Source of the DNA: HGM04593 sp045660825
GTDB lineage: Bacteria > Bacteroidota > Bacteroidia > Bacteroidales > Bacteroidaceae
Assembly (NCBI GenBank): GCA_045660825.1
Contig: JAZREN010000045.1
Location: 141,815 to 205,814, forward strand
DNA: 64,000 bases
Direction of reading: 5' to 3'
The notes below the pieces were generated by a model. The model had not been told where the DNA came from. It did no database searches and saw nothing but the letters and a program-made list of their open reading frames with translations. Positions 26,305-35,175 of the stretch are shown here, piece by piece (positions within the stretch are counted from its first letter, which is position 1; each line of letters begins with the position of its first letter). Position numbers and translations under genes: made by a program.

Positions 26305-27638
26305 CAGAATACGAATTTCATAAGGTCATTGTATGTTGCAAGAATGAAAAGTCCCAAAAGCAACAACATTCCTACCATTTGCGCACGCTCCATGAATTTG
26401 TCACTGGGCTGTTTGCCGGTAATCAATTCATAGATGAGGAAGACTGCGTGTCCGCCATCAAGCGCAGGAATTGGAAGAATGTTCATGAATGCAAGTACTA
26501 TTGACAGGAAGGCTGTCATCATCCAGAATGCATGCCAGTCCCATGTTGCCGGGAAAAGACTTCCGATTGAACCGAACATACCGACTGACTTTGCACCCTC
26601 GCTGCTGAATACATACTTGAAGTCGCTTACGTATCCCTTGAGTACGTCCATTCCATACGCAATACCTGCAGGGAATGATGCAAGGAATGAATAAGATATG
26701 TGCTCCGGGGTGTAGTCGTTGCCAACCGGGATGATGCCAAGCCGGTAGGTCGTATCGACGGTGGCTGTCAAATGTACAAGGCTGTCGCGCATAACCTCAA
26801 CGTCGAATGTGGCCTTGCCCTCTGCTTTCAGGTTCTCCAATACCGGTGTGATGTCGCTCCATGAATATATTTCTTTGCCATCGATTGAAACTATCCGGTC
26901 GTTTGTCCTGATACCTGCATTTGCTGCAGCTACAGTCACGCTGTCGATAGCGCCGACAATAGGGAGCATTCTGAATCCTATGAATCCTTTGTTCATGTTC
27001 AGCAAACCCAAGTCTTCGGGTATTGTAACATCGGTTTCCTTTCCATTGCGAATTACAGTTACCGTGTTTGCATCGCATATCTGGCGCATGAGTTTTACAG
27101 CGCGTATATTATCAAGATAGAATTCGTGCACCTCTTGACCGTCAATCTTTGTTATTTTGTCACCATCGGCAAAACCTATCTCCTTTGCTTTCTCATTGAA
27201 AACGAAACCGTTTTCCACCTTGTGCAGGTCCATGTACCGGTCGCCCCACGTGAACAAAACCATTGAGTATATGAACAGGGCAAGGATGAGGTTGAACATT
27301 ACGCCGCCCACAATAATGAGCAGACGCTGCCAAGCCGGTTTAGAACGGTATTCCCAATTCTCTGCAGGCTTGTTCATCTGTTCGGTATCCATAGACTCGT
27401 CAATCATACCCGAGATCTTGCAGTAGCCGCCAAGTGGAATCCAACCGATACCATATTCGGTGTCGCTGTTCTTCGGTTTCCATTTGAACAGCGAGAATTT
27501 CCAGTCAAAGAAAAGATAGAACTTTTCTACGCGAACCTTGAAGATTCGTGCAAAAAGAAAGTGACCGAACTCGTGGACAAGCACCAACAGACTCAATGCC
27601 AGAATCAGTTGCAGTGCGCGTATCAAAAATATTTCCAT
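26304..27638 (-). CDS. rseP: RseP-type site-2 metalloprotease
   Basis: A 444-residue inner-membrane zinc protease that cuts transmembrane substrates such as anti-sigma factors or leftover signal peptides. The HEFGH Zn motif at 22-26 lies in the first membrane helix (LLVLVHEFGHFLFA), and the second ligand motif PALDGGH is near residue 385. Two PDZ-like regions (~150-300) sit between. Length and layout match E. coli RseP. It follows dxr by 32 bp and is overlapped by the serpin start. The dxr-rseP order is common in bacteria. Confidence 0.94.
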   Translation of the reverse strand: MEIFLIRALQLILALSLLVLVHEFGHFLFARIFKVRVEKFYLFFDWKFSLFKWKPKNSDTEYGIGWIPLGGYCKISGMIDESMDTEQMNKPAENWEYRSKPAWQRLLIIVGGVMFNLILALFIYSMVLFTWGDRYMDLHKVENGFVFNEKAKEIGFADGDKITKIDGQEVHEFYLDNIRAVKLMRQICDANTVTVIRNGKETDVTIPEDLGLLNMNKGFIGFRMLPIVGAIDSVTVAAANAGIRTNDRIVSIDGKEIYSWSDITPVLENLKAEGKATFDVEVMRDSLVHLTATVDTTYRLGIIPVGNDYTPEHISYSFLASFPAGIAYGMDVLKGYVSDFKYVFSSEGAKSVGMFGSIGSLFPATWDWHAFWMMTAFLSIVLAFMNILPIPALDGGHAVFLIYELITGKQPSDKFMERAQMVGMLLLLGLFILATYNDLMKFVF

Positions 27639-27670
27639 AGTATAATGTTAGTTTTTTATTTCTTTTAAGG

Positions 27671-28831
27671 TTAAATCCAGCTTTTTACCATCTCTCTTAT
27701 CTCCTTGTCTGTCTCAAGATAGTCGTCGAGTGTGGGTTTCAGTATGTATGTCGCCTTTTCCATTGCCCGCTCAATGAGTTTTGGCATGTCGGTGAACTTT
27801 ATGCGCTCCTCAAGGAAGGCTGCTACGCAAATCTCATTGGCTGCATTCACCACGCAAGGGATGTTTCCGCCTTCGGCCAGCGCTGTGTAGGCATGGCGTA
27901 GGTTGGGGAACAGGTCAAGGTCGGGTTTCTCGAATGTGAGTTCCTTCAAGGTGTTCCAATCAATACGTTCGAATGATGAAGGCAAACGTACCGGATAAGT
28001 CAGTGCATACATGATGGGCAAGCGCATGTCGGGTGTGCCAAGCTGTGCCTTTATGGCACCGTCACCAAACTGCACCATGGAGTGGATTACCGACTGTGGG
28101 TGCACCACAACCTCTATATCCTCTGCTCCTACGCCAAACAGCCACTTGGCCTCCATTACCTCGAAACCCTTGTTCATCATTGACGCCGAGTCGATGGTTA
28201 TCTTTGCTCCCATGCTCCAGTTGGGGTGTTTGAGGGCCTGCTCGCGGGTTACGTGCTCAAGTTGTTCCTTGGTAAATGTGCGGAATGGTCCTCCCGATGC
28301 TGTGAGAATAAGCTTCTCCACTTTGTTGTGCATCTCGCCGGCAAGACACTGGAAGATTGCCGAGTGCTCCGAGTCGACAGGCAATATTGGTGTCTGGTGC
28401 TTCATTGCCAGCTCGTTGATCATTTCACCCGCAACAACCATTGTCTCCTTGTTGGCAAGGGCAATGGCCTTTCCGGCCTTTATGGCGTTGATTGTCGGGC
28501 GCAGACCCGAGAATCCCACCATTGCGGTAACCACAATGTCAATAGGTTGCGACTCAACGATCTGGCAGATGGACTCGTATCCTCCGTATACCTTTATGGG
28601 AAGGTCGGCGAGCGCCTCCTTCAACTTTGGATATTTGCTCTCGTCGGCAATGACCACTGCCTCGGGCATGAATTTGCGCGCCTGCTCAATGAGCTCGTCA
28701 ACGCGGGTGTTAGCTGTTATGGCATAGACCTCGAACTTGTCGGGGTGCTCCTCTACTACCTGTAGTGTCTGCGTTCCTATGGAACCTGTTGAACCTAATA
28801 TGGCGATGCAACGTTTTTTAATCTCTTCCAT
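27671..28831 (-). CDS. dxr: 1-deoxy-D-xylulose 5-phosphate reductoisomerase
   Basis: A 386-residue NADPH-dependent enzyme making methylerythritol phosphate, the committed step of the MEP isoprenoid pathway. The N-terminal Rossmann motif ILGSTGSIGTQTL, ALANKETMV, the catalytic-loop LPVDSEHSAIFQ (metal ligands Asp/Glu) and the HPQSVIHSMV loop are canonical. The start ATG at 28831 (MEEIKKRC) is chosen because the Rossmann motif follows directly. The upstream in-frame extension to 28984 is low-complexity and not family-like. Confidence 0.95.
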   Translation of the reverse strand: MEEIKKRCIAILGSTGSIGTQTLQVVEEHPDKFEVYAITANTRVDELIEQARKFMPEAVVIADESKYPKLKEALADLPIKVYGGYESICQIVESQPIDIVVTAMVGFSGLRPTINAIKAGKAIALANKETMVVAGEMINELAMKHQTPILPVDSEHSAIFQCLAGEMHNKVEKLILTASGGPFRTFTKEQLEHVTREQALKHPNWSMGAKITIDSASMMNKGFEVMEAKWLFGVGAEDIEVVVHPQSVIHSMVQFGDGAIKAQLGTPDMRLPIMYALTYPVRLPSSFERIDWNTLKELTFEKPDLDLFPNLRHAYTALAEGGNIPCVVNAANEICVAAFLEERIKFTDMPKLIERAMEKATYILKPTLDDYLETDKEIREMVKSWI

Positions 28832-28880
28832 AAATTGGTTGCCGTTATAGTATCGGTTATAAGTTATTTTGTGATTGGTT

Positions 28881-29738
28881 TTAGAATGCGATGTAGATAT
28901 TGGGGTCGAGTGGCTTGCTGCGGTGCCACAGTTCAAGATGCAGGAATTTCTTCTCTTTTCCGCTCTTTTCGCCCGAGCCGTCACTCAATGTGCCTATGAC
29001 TTCGCCGCCGTATACCTTGTCGCCCACCTGTTTGAGCAGGCGGTAGCAGTTACGGTATATCGAGATGAGGTTCTCGCGATGTTGCAAGGCAATCGTGTAT
29101 CCGTCGTTCGCGGTGTAGTCGCTGAACACTACCACACCGTCGTGTATGGCAACGATATTCTCGCCTGCCACCTCCACAATGTCAACGCCATAGTGGTCTG
29201 TACTAGGGTCGAATGTTCTCATGATTTCGCCTTTGGTAGGGCGGAAAAGGTTCAACTCCTGCAACGCTGCAACGCTGGCGGCCTGGGAAGTAATGTTGTA
29301 CTTTTCCCTCTCCTCCCAGTTCTTTACGAATTCGGCCTCCAGTTCGGTGATCTCGGTCGAGAAATCCTTGTTTGATACCGGCTGTGGTGAGTTCTTGAGT
29401 GAGTCGAGAGTTATGTCGCCATTCATTATCGCGCGGATGTTTGCCAAGTAGGCATCCTGTTTTTCAATCTCATGCATCAATGAGTCTACACGCAGGCTGT
29501 TGCTCACAATCTTGTCTTTCTCGCCCTTGTTTACATAACCCGGCAGCATGCTGCCTACAGGTGTGTACACAATGATGAGGAACAGGACTCCCGCCACAAG
29601 CATGAATGAGATGAAAAGCGACAGGATTATGCGCAGGGGCGATATGTAGAAACCGCGTACGTCATCAATCTTGTTCTCGTTATGTATTGTCAGGCGGTAC
29701 TTGCGCAGAAGCCTTTGACCTAAACTTTTCTTTTCCAT
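28881..29738 (-). CDS. membrane-anchored M23 family peptidase
   Basis: A 285-residue inner-membrane protein: a short cytoplasmic N-terminus, one transmembrane helix (~32-57, IILSLFISFMLVAGVLFLIIV), a helical periplasmic spacer (~75-150) and a C-terminal M23 domain (~165-285). The first ligand pair is present (DHYGVDIV) and the C-terminal LHLELWH supplies the HxE-type variant, so one of the usual His positions is changed (HLE rather than HLH). It may therefore be a degenerate activator-type M23 (EnvC/NlpD style) rather than a protease. It lies between rimM and dxr in the minus-strand run. Confidence 0.87.
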   Translation of the reverse strand: MEKKSLGQRLLRKYRLTIHNENKIDDVRGFYISPLRIILSLFISFMLVAGVLFLIIVYTPVGSMLPGYVNKGEKDKIVSNSLRVDSLMHEIEKQDAYLANIRAIMNGDITLDSLKNSPQPVSNKDFSTEITELEAEFVKNWEEREKYNITSQAASVAALQELNLFRPTKGEIMRTFDPSTDHYGVDIVEVAGENIVAIHDGVVVFSDYTANDGYTIALQHRENLISIYRNCYRLLKQVGDKVYGGEVIGTLSDGSGEKSGKEKKFLHLELWHRSKPLDPNIYIAF

Positions 29739-29749
29739 GTCAATTCCTT

Positions 29750-30259
29750 TTAAAGCGAAACAAGACCCTGTGGCAGGTCAAAGATTATGGTCTGCTCATC
29801 GTGGTCAATGTCTGCAATGAACTCCTCTTGTGCTGGTATAAGAATCTCCTCGCCGTCCTTTTCCAGGACAAACAATGTGTTCATTGTGCTATCGTCAATG
29901 TCTACAATCTCTCCAATCTCGCCCAATGTCCTGTCTGTGGCTGTAAATCCTATGAAATACCCCAACGATACCTCCTCGCTCTCCTCAACCCATTTGCGAG
30001 GGATGAAAGTCTCGCGGTTAGTGAGGTAGCGCACCTCGTCAGCTGTCTCCATGCGCTCCATCTTTGCAATGAGTGTGTCGCCGTTCTTCGGGCGCAGTGA
30101 CTCAAAGAAGAACGGCACTAATATGCCGTCGATGTCGCAGGCTACAAAGTCGCAACCGTCGCCAAGAGCGAAGGTGTCGCCCTGCAAACCTATCTCTCCT
30201 TTTGTGCCGTGTGGCTTCAGGAACTTTCCAAAGTACACGAAATCTTCTTTCTTGAGCAT
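29750..30259 (-). CDS. rimM: ribosome maturation factor RimM
   Basis: A 169-residue 30S assembly factor that binds S19 and helps 16S 3'-domain maturation. The N-terminal barrel begins FVYFGKFLKPHGTKGEI, the family signature (G-x-x-x-KPHGxxGE), and the C-terminal PRC-barrel contains the (L/M)NTLFVLEKDGEEILIP pattern. Unlike most bacteria it is not adjacent to rpsP or trmD here but sits between murA and an M23 gene, an arrangement seen in Bacteroidales. Confidence 0.93.
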   Translation of the reverse strand: MLKKEDFVYFGKFLKPHGTKGEIGLQGDTFALGDGCDFVACDIDGILVPFFFESLRPKNGDTLIAKMERMETADEVRYLTNRETFIPRKWVEESEEVSLGYFIGFTATDRTLGEIGEIVDIDDSTMNTLFVLEKDGEEILIPAQEEFIADIDHDEQTIIFDLPQGLVSL

Positions 30260-30274
30260 ATGCAGTTGTTTCTC

Positions 30275-31579
30275 TTATGAACGTGTGATTTTTGCACCAA
30301 TCTGGTTAAGTCTCTCCTCAAGGTTCTGGTAGCCGCGGTCAATCTGCTCAATGTTGTCGATGCGGCTCACACCATCGGCGCTCATTGCAGCAATGAGCAG
30401 TGCAATACCGGCTCTGATGTCGGGAGAACTCATTGCACGTGGCTTGAGTGTGAAGCGGCGGTCGTGGCCGATTACCACTGCGCGGTGCGGGTCGCAAAGT
30501 ATAATCTGTGCACCCATGTCAATGAGCTTGTCGACAAAGAACAGGCGGCTCTCGAACATCTTCTGGTGGATGAGCACGCTGCCTTTTGCCTGTATCGCTG
30601 TCACGAGTAGTACGCTCAAGAGGTCAGGAGTGAGTCCAGGCCATGGCGCGTCGCTTATGTTCATGATTGAGCCGTCGATGAACGAGTCAATCTCGTAGTG
30701 CTCCTGTGAAGGGATGTATATATCATCGCCCCTCTGCTCGAACTTAATGCCAAGGCGGCGGAAACTCTCGGGGATGATTCCAAGATTCTCGAACGATACG
30801 TTCTTTATCGTGAGTTCACTCTGGGTCATTGCTGCCATACCGATGAAACTGCCCACCTCAATCATGTCGGGCAGTGCTCGGTGTGTGCATCCGCCAAGTG
30901 ACTCCACACCCTCAATTGTCAAGAGGTTGCTTGCGATTCCCGATATCTTTGCACCCATCTTGTTGAGCATTTTGCAAAGCTGCTGGATGTATGGCTCACA
31001 GGCTGCATTGTATATTGTAGTTGTGCCCTCGGCAAGCACTGCTGCCATAATTATGTTTGCAGTACCGGTAACCGATGCTTCGTCGAGCAGCATTGAACAG
31101 CCCTTCAATTTCTCGGCACTCATGCGATATACTCTCTTTTCGGTATTGAATGAGAACTGTGCACCCAACTTCTGCAGGCCTATGATGTGTGTGTCCAAAC
31201 GGCGACGGCCTATCTTGTCACCTCCGGGTTCGGACATTGTAGCCTTGCCGTATCGTCCCAGCAGCGGGCCAATGAACATTACCGATCCTCTCAATCTCGA
31301 GCAACCGCTAATGTACTCCTCGCTTTCAATGTAGTCGAGGTTGACGTTGTCGGCCTGGAATGTGAAGCAACCCACACCGTTGCGTGTTACCGATACGCCC
31401 ATGTTGATGAGCTGGTTTATCAGGTTGTTCACGTCGGCAATGTCGGGGATATTCTCTATTGTCACCTTCTCGCTTGTGAGCAGTGTTGCGCATATCTCCT
31501 GCAAAACCTCGTTCTTTGCACCTTGTGGTGTAATTTCGCCGTGCAGCTTGTGGCCGCCCTCTATAATGAATGATGCCAT
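30275..31579 (-). CDS. murA: UDP-N-acetylglucosamine 1-carboxyvinyltransferase with active-site Asp
   Basis: A 434-residue cytoplasmic enzyme adding enolpyruvate to UDP-GlcNAc, the first step of peptidoglycan precursor synthesis. The inside-out alpha/beta barrel repeats are recognisable (GAKNEVLQEI at the N-terminus, DIRAGIALLIAAM at the C-terminus). The catalytic loop reads PGGDKIGRRRLDTH: the position that is Cys115 in E. coli (GGCxIG) is Asp121 here. A Cys-to-Asp change is known to give fosfomycin resistance in Mycobacterium and Chlamydia while keeping activity. It lies 15 bp upstream of rimM and downstream of DUF4290, in one run. Confidence 0.95.
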   Translation of the reverse strand: MASFIIEGGHKLHGEITPQGAKNEVLQEICATLLTSEKVTIENIPDIADVNNLINQLINMGVSVTRNGVGCFTFQADNVNLDYIESEEYISGCSRLRGSVMFIGPLLGRYGKATMSEPGGDKIGRRRLDTHIIGLQKLGAQFSFNTEKRVYRMSAEKLKGCSMLLDEASVTGTANIIMAAVLAEGTTTIYNAACEPYIQQLCKMLNKMGAKISGIASNLLTIEGVESLGGCTHRALPDMIEVGSFIGMAAMTQSELTIKNVSFENLGIIPESFRRLGIKFEQRGDDIYIPSQEHYEIDSFIDGSIMNISDAPWPGLTPDLLSVLLVTAIQAKGSVLIHQKMFESRLFFVDKLIDMGAQIILCDPHRAVVIGHDRRFTLKPRAMSSPDIRAGIALLIAAMSADGVSRIDNIEQIDRGYQNLEERLNQIGAKITRS

Positions 31580-31591
31580 ATTCTCGCTGTT

Positions 31592-32197
31592 TTAGTATTT
31601 GCGTTTGAAGTTCTTCTTGTTGTTTCTCTTGCCGTTGTTCTGGTAGTGTCGCTGTGTGCCATTGTTGGGGTTTATCCTTATCTCCTTGCCGGTGAGATCA
31701 ATGGCGCCTTTGGTGTAGAGTCTCAAATCCTCTATGATTCTCTTGTCCTCCACGCCGTCCTTGTTCCATGCGATGTAGTTCTTCTTCATCTGGATTAGGA
31801 TAAGCTCAACGAAACAGTTCTTCTCCTCGCCCTTCTCAAGTGTGAGTGCGTGGGCAATCATCTCCTCCACGATGCGACCATAGTGTCTGTTGCTTATTTC
31901 GCAGTTGCGGTACGAGAGATGCTCGGGTGCTACGTGGAACTCTTCGGGCTTGATTACCTCACAAGGGTAGTCGATATCCAGCTTGAAGTCGGACATTATT
32001 GCCAGGTGGTCCCATAGCTTGCGTTCGTGGTCGGGCAGGTCGGGGAACATGCTCTTCATTATGCGCACGATTGTCTCGGCGCATTGCTGGCGCTCTTTTC
32101 TGTCCTCTATGGTGAGCGCATGGTCCACCATCTTCTGCACCGAACGGCCGTATTCCGGCAGCGGGAGTCTTTTCTGTTTGGTATTGTATTCCATCAT
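31592..32197 (-). CDS. DUF4290 family protein
   Basis: A 201-residue Bacteroidetes-restricted protein of unknown function. The conserved start (MEYNTKQKRLPLPEYGRSVQKMVD), EERKLWDHL-type segment (HERKLWDHLAIMSDF) and the second repeat (NRHYGRIVEEMIAHAL) show an internally duplicated all-helical layout. The C-terminus is a basic Asn/Lys/Arg-rich tail (NNGKRNNKKNFKRKY), suggestive of RNA or ribosome contact, though that is inference. No signal peptide. It sits between tsaB and murA, the usual order in this group. Confidence 0.85.
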   Translation of the reverse strand: MMEYNTKQKRLPLPEYGRSVQKMVDHALTIEDRKERQQCAETIVRIMKSMFPDLPDHERKLWDHLAIMSDFKLDIDYPCEVIKPEEFHVAPEHLSYRNCEISNRHYGRIVEEMIAHALTLEKGEEKNCFVELILIQMKKNYIAWNKDGVEDKRIIEDLRLYTKGAIDLTGKEIRINPNNGTQRHYQNNGKRNNKKNFKRKY

Positions 32198-32211
32198 AGC
32201 GGTATGTGGTG

Positions 32212-32919
32212 TTAGATATTCTTCAATAGTTCCTTTGGTTTTGTTGCGACGAAGTTCTTCAGGTAGAACGGCTCAAAGTAGGCGATGTCCTCGAACTTCT
32301 CGTCGAACCATGCTCTCTCGGCCAGTGGCATCATGTTCTTTGCCAATGGGTTGACGTGCTCTGTGAGGAAGTGCGCGTTGGGGTGGTTTATTATCTTGCT
32401 GCATTTCTCGGCGCCGTTGCCAAAGAAGTAGACTGGCTGTTTATCGAGCAACTCCTTGTAGCTCTCTTCGGTTACCACCTCGGCATGTGTGGGCTTGATG
32501 ACCTGTAGTGCGCGGTCATATACGGTTGCATACACCTCGTTGCGGCGTGCATCAATCATGGGGCACAGCAACGCGTTCTCGTCAATGTCGTCGCGGAAGA
32601 GTACCGGCACGCTCATGACAGCGGTGGTGGGTATTGCGATGAGCGGGATGTTGCGGCCATAGCACACACCCTTGGCTGTTGACGACGCGATGCGAAGGCT
32701 TGTGTATGAACCAGGGCCACAGCTCAATGCTACGGCGTTTATCTTGGCGCCTTGCTCATCGGCAGTCTGCAACGCCTCCTCCACGAATGGTGCAAGAACC
32801 TTTGCATGTGACATCTCCTCGCGGTTCACTCTCTCAAAGAATACGTGTCCGTCCTGGCTCAAGGCAACCGAGCAGACGTCTGTTGATGCTTCAATGTGCA
32901 GTATGATTGTTGTTCTCAT
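32212..32919 (-). CDS. tsaB: tRNA threonylcarbamoyladenosine biosynthesis protein TsaB
   Basis: A 235-residue ASKHA-fold protein that partners TsaD (and TsaE) to install t6A37 in ANN-decoding tRNAs. The N-terminal IEASTDVCSVAL, the GPGSYTSLRIASSTAKGV signature and the MIDARRNEVYATVY segment are diagnostic. TsaB itself lacks the metal-binding residues of TsaD, as expected. It is first in the minus-strand run and divergent from yicC across a 236-bp AT-rich gap. TsaD and TsaE are not in the window. Confidence 0.94.
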   Translation of the reverse strand: MRTTIILHIEASTDVCSVALSQDGHVFFERVNREEMSHAKVLAPFVEEALQTADEQGAKINAVALSCGPGSYTSLRIASSTAKGVCYGRNIPLIAIPTTAVMSVPVLFRDDIDENALLCPMIDARRNEVYATVYDRALQVIKPTHAEVVTEESYKELLDKQPVYFFGNGAEKCSKIINHPNAHFLTEHVNPLAKNMMPLAERAWFDEKFEDIAYFEPFYLKNFVATKPKELLKNI

Positions 32920-32974
32920 GGTTCTATATCTATTTTTTGTATCGGCCGCAAGTGTGGTCTTAGGTAATTAAATG

Positions 32975-32982
32975 CAAATTTA
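32975..32982 (-). promoter_or_regulatory. candidate -7 element (TAAATTTG) for the tsaB-to-phoA run
   Basis: A match to TAnnTTTG on the minus strand, 55 bp before the tsaB start. No clear -33 TTG at ideal spacing. Confidence 0.4.
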
Positions 32983-33086
32983 AGAATTTATTGTTAGACT
33001 AACTAATAAATAATATATTTTAAATAAGTTTTACACCTGCATGCCAAAAAACGCCCTTTAAAGGTGCTGCATTCCAAATAATTGAT

Positions 33087-33094
33087 TAAATTTG
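33087..33094 (+). promoter_or_regulatory. candidate -7 element (TAAATTTG) for the yicC run
   Basis: A match to TAnnTTTG 61 bp before the yicC start, in the same divergent gap. No clear -33 element. Confidence 0.4.
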
Positions 33095-33155
33095 CCAAAT
33101 TAGATGATTGTTTAATGATGCAGGGTCATATTCCTGCCGCAATAACTGATAGGCT

Positions 33156-34031
33156 ATGATATACTCAATGACCGGTTACGGCAAGTCTGTAACCATTTTC
33201 CAAGATAAGAAAATCTGTGTCGAGGTCCGTTCACTCAATGGCAAGGCTATGGATTTGTCGACACGTATTGCTCCCCAGTTCAAAGGGCGCGAAATGGAGA
33301 TACGTACACTTTTGACTAACGTGCTCGAGCGCGGAAAGGTTGACTTTTCGCTGTGGGTGGAGCAGGGCGAGAAGGCCGATACTCCTTCAATCAATGCGGC
33401 TGTGATGCAGGGTTACCTTGAGCAGATGAATGAGATTTCCAGAAACAGTGGTATTGCGTTGCCCGAGAACGTATTCGAGGTGCTGCTAAAGATGCCCGAG
33501 GTGATTGCTCGCAAAGAGGTGTACGAGGTGACCGATGAGGAGTGGGCTGTGGTGCTCGAAGGCGTCAAGACTGCCATTGCCGACTTGGTGGCTTTCCGTA
33601 AACAGGAAGGCGAGGCGTTGGCTGTCAAGTTTCAAAGCAAGATTTCCAATATCGGGCAGTTGCTTGAATCGGTTGAACCGTTCGAAAAGGAGCGCGTGGA
33701 GAAGATTCGTGCCCGCATTGAGGAGTCGCTTGCCAAATTCGCAGGTGTTGACTATGACCGCAACCGACTGGAGCAGGAGATGATTTTCTATATTGAGAAA
33801 CTTGATATCAATGAGGAAAAACAACGTCTAGCAAACCATCTGCAATATTTTATTGAAACCATGAACGACGGGCAGGGACAGGGCAAGAAACTCGGTTTCA
33901 TTGCTCAGGAGATGGGACGCGAGATAAACACCCTTGGCAGCAAGAGCAATCATGCCGAGATGCAGAAGATTGTAGTGCGCATGAAGGATGAATTGGAACA
34001 GATCAAGGAGCAGGTGCTCAATGTAATGTAA
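33156..34031 (+). CDS. YicC family endoribonuclease-like protein
   Basis: A 291-residue protein of the YicC family. The N-terminal signature MIYSMTGYGK and the C-terminal DUF1732 region (GKKLGFIAQEMGREINTLGSKSNHAE) are both highly characteristic. E. coli YicC has been linked to sRNA degradation, and Bacillus YloC to mRNA decay. The middle is a long coiled helix. It lies six bases upstream of gmk, the same neighbour as in many bacteria. Confidence 0.93.
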   Translation: MIYSMTGYGKSVTIFQDKKICVEVRSLNGKAMDLSTRIAPQFKGREMEIRTLLTNVLERGKVDFSLWVEQGEKADTPSINAAVMQGYLEQMNEISRNSGIALPENVFEVLLKMPEVIARKEVYEVTDEEWAVVLEGVKTAIADLVAFRKQEGEALAVKFQSKISNIGQLLESVEPFEKERVEKIRARIEESLAKFAGVDYDRNRLEQEMIFYIEKLDINEEKQRLANHLQYFIETMNDGQGQGKKLGFIAQEMGREINTLGSKSNHAEMQKIVVRMKDELEQIKEQVLNVM

Positions 34032-34037
34032 AGAAAT

Positions 34038-34604
34038 ATGAAAAAGGGTAAAGTCGTTATTTTTTCGGCACCTTCGGGTTCGGGCAAGTCTACCCTGGTG
34101 CATTTTTTGATGAAACAGGATCCTTCGTTCGGTTTCTCGGTGTCAGCTACAAGCCGTCCTCCGCGCGGCGAGGAAAAACACGGAGTCGACTACTACTTTT
34201 TTACTGCTGACGAGTTCCGTGCGCGCATTGCGGCCGATGAGTTCGTCGAGTATGAAGAGGTCTATCCCGGCCGTTTCTACGGCACGCTGAAATCACAGGT
34301 GGAGCAGCAGCTTGAGCAGCAGAATATACTCTTTGATGTTGATGTCAAGGGCGGCTGCAGTCTCAAACGCTACTATGGCGAGCGTGCCCTTTTTATCTTT
34401 GTGCAGGCTCCATCGATTGATGTTCTGCGTGAACGTCTCATCGGACGTGGTGACACGTCGCTCGAGGAGATTGAGAAGCGTGTCAGCAAGGCCGAGTATG
34501 AGATGACTTTTGCCAAATTTGCCGACAGGGTCATTGTCAACGACAATCTCGACAAGGCGAAGCAGGATCTTATGTCTGTTGTTGAGAAATTTCTTAATGA
34601 ATAA
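34038..34604 (+). CDS. gmk: guanylate kinase
   Basis: A 188-residue enzyme phosphorylating GMP to GDP. The P-loop is SAPSGSGKSTLV at ~10-21. The GMP-binding SATSRPPRGEEKHGVDYYF is canonical, and the lid and core follow. The 3' end overlaps the nadD start by eight bases, giving a tight yicC-gmk-nadD run. Confidence 0.96.
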   Translation: MKKGKVVIFSAPSGSGKSTLVHFLMKQDPSFGFSVSATSRPPRGEEKHGVDYYFFTADEFRARIAADEFVEYEEVYPGRFYGTLKSQVEQQLEQQNILFDVDVKGGCSLKRYYGERALFIFVQAPSIDVLRERLIGRGDTSLEEIEKRVSKAEYEMTFAKFADRVIVNDNLDKAKQDLMSVVEKFLNE

Positions 34605-35175
34605 GAAGAGAGTTACTATATTTGGTGGCAGTTTCGACCCCATTCATAATGGGCATCTTGCCCTTGCCGGCGAGGTGCTTTTGCGCGCCTTGGCCGATGA
34701 GGTGTGGCTGATGGTCACTCCGCAGAATCCCCATAAGCAAGGCAGTGCTTTGAGTGATGAGCGACAGCGTCTTCGCATGGTGCAGTTGGCCGTTGAGGAC
34801 AAGCCCGGAATGGTTGCGTGTGATTTTGAGTTTACCCTTCCTCGTCCTTCGTATACGCTCAACACTCTCAAGGCGCTAGACGCGGCATTCCCCGACAAGG
34901 AGTTTTCTCTGCTCATCGGTGCCGACAACTGGGAGAAGTTCGACCGTTGGTACAAGGGCGATGAAATACTTGCGAATTATGGCATCATAGTTTACCCACG
35001 TGGCAGTGAGGCTTATCCGCAACTGTCGCAAGGTGTGTTGTGGCTTCCTGCCGAACTGCACGATGTCAGCTCTACAATGGTGCGCGCGGCGGTCAATGAC
35101 GGCGTTTGTATCGCGGAGTTTGTGCCTGCCGCTGTCGCCCAATATATTAAAGACAATAAAATGTACAAAAAATGA
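34597..35175 (+). CDS. nadD: nicotinate-nucleotide adenylyltransferase
   Basis: A 192-residue adenylyltransferase converting nicotinate mononucleotide to deamido-NAD. The nucleotidyltransferase motif GGSFDPIHNGH (10-20, with the HxGH pair) and the C-terminal SSTMVR (ISxTxxR type) are present. The ATG at 34597 puts the GGSFDP motif at the right position; the longer in-frame start lies within gmk. It works in the same pathway as NadK, encoded at 14.8 kb. Confidence 0.95.
   Translation: MNKKRVTIFGGSFDPIHNGHLALAGEVLLRALADEVWLMVTPQNPHKQGSALSDERQRLRMVQLAVEDKPGMVACDFEFTLPRPSYTLNTLKALDAAFPDKEFSLLIGADNWEKFDRWYKGDEILANYGIIVYPRGSEAYPQLSQGVLWLPAELHDVSSTMVRAAVNDGVCIAEFVPAAVAQYIKDNKMYKK

Noticed and set aside
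28832..28984. N-terminal extension of Dxr
   Set aside because: The Rossmann motif starts right after the ATG at 28831; the extension is Arg/Ser/Asn-rich and not family-like.
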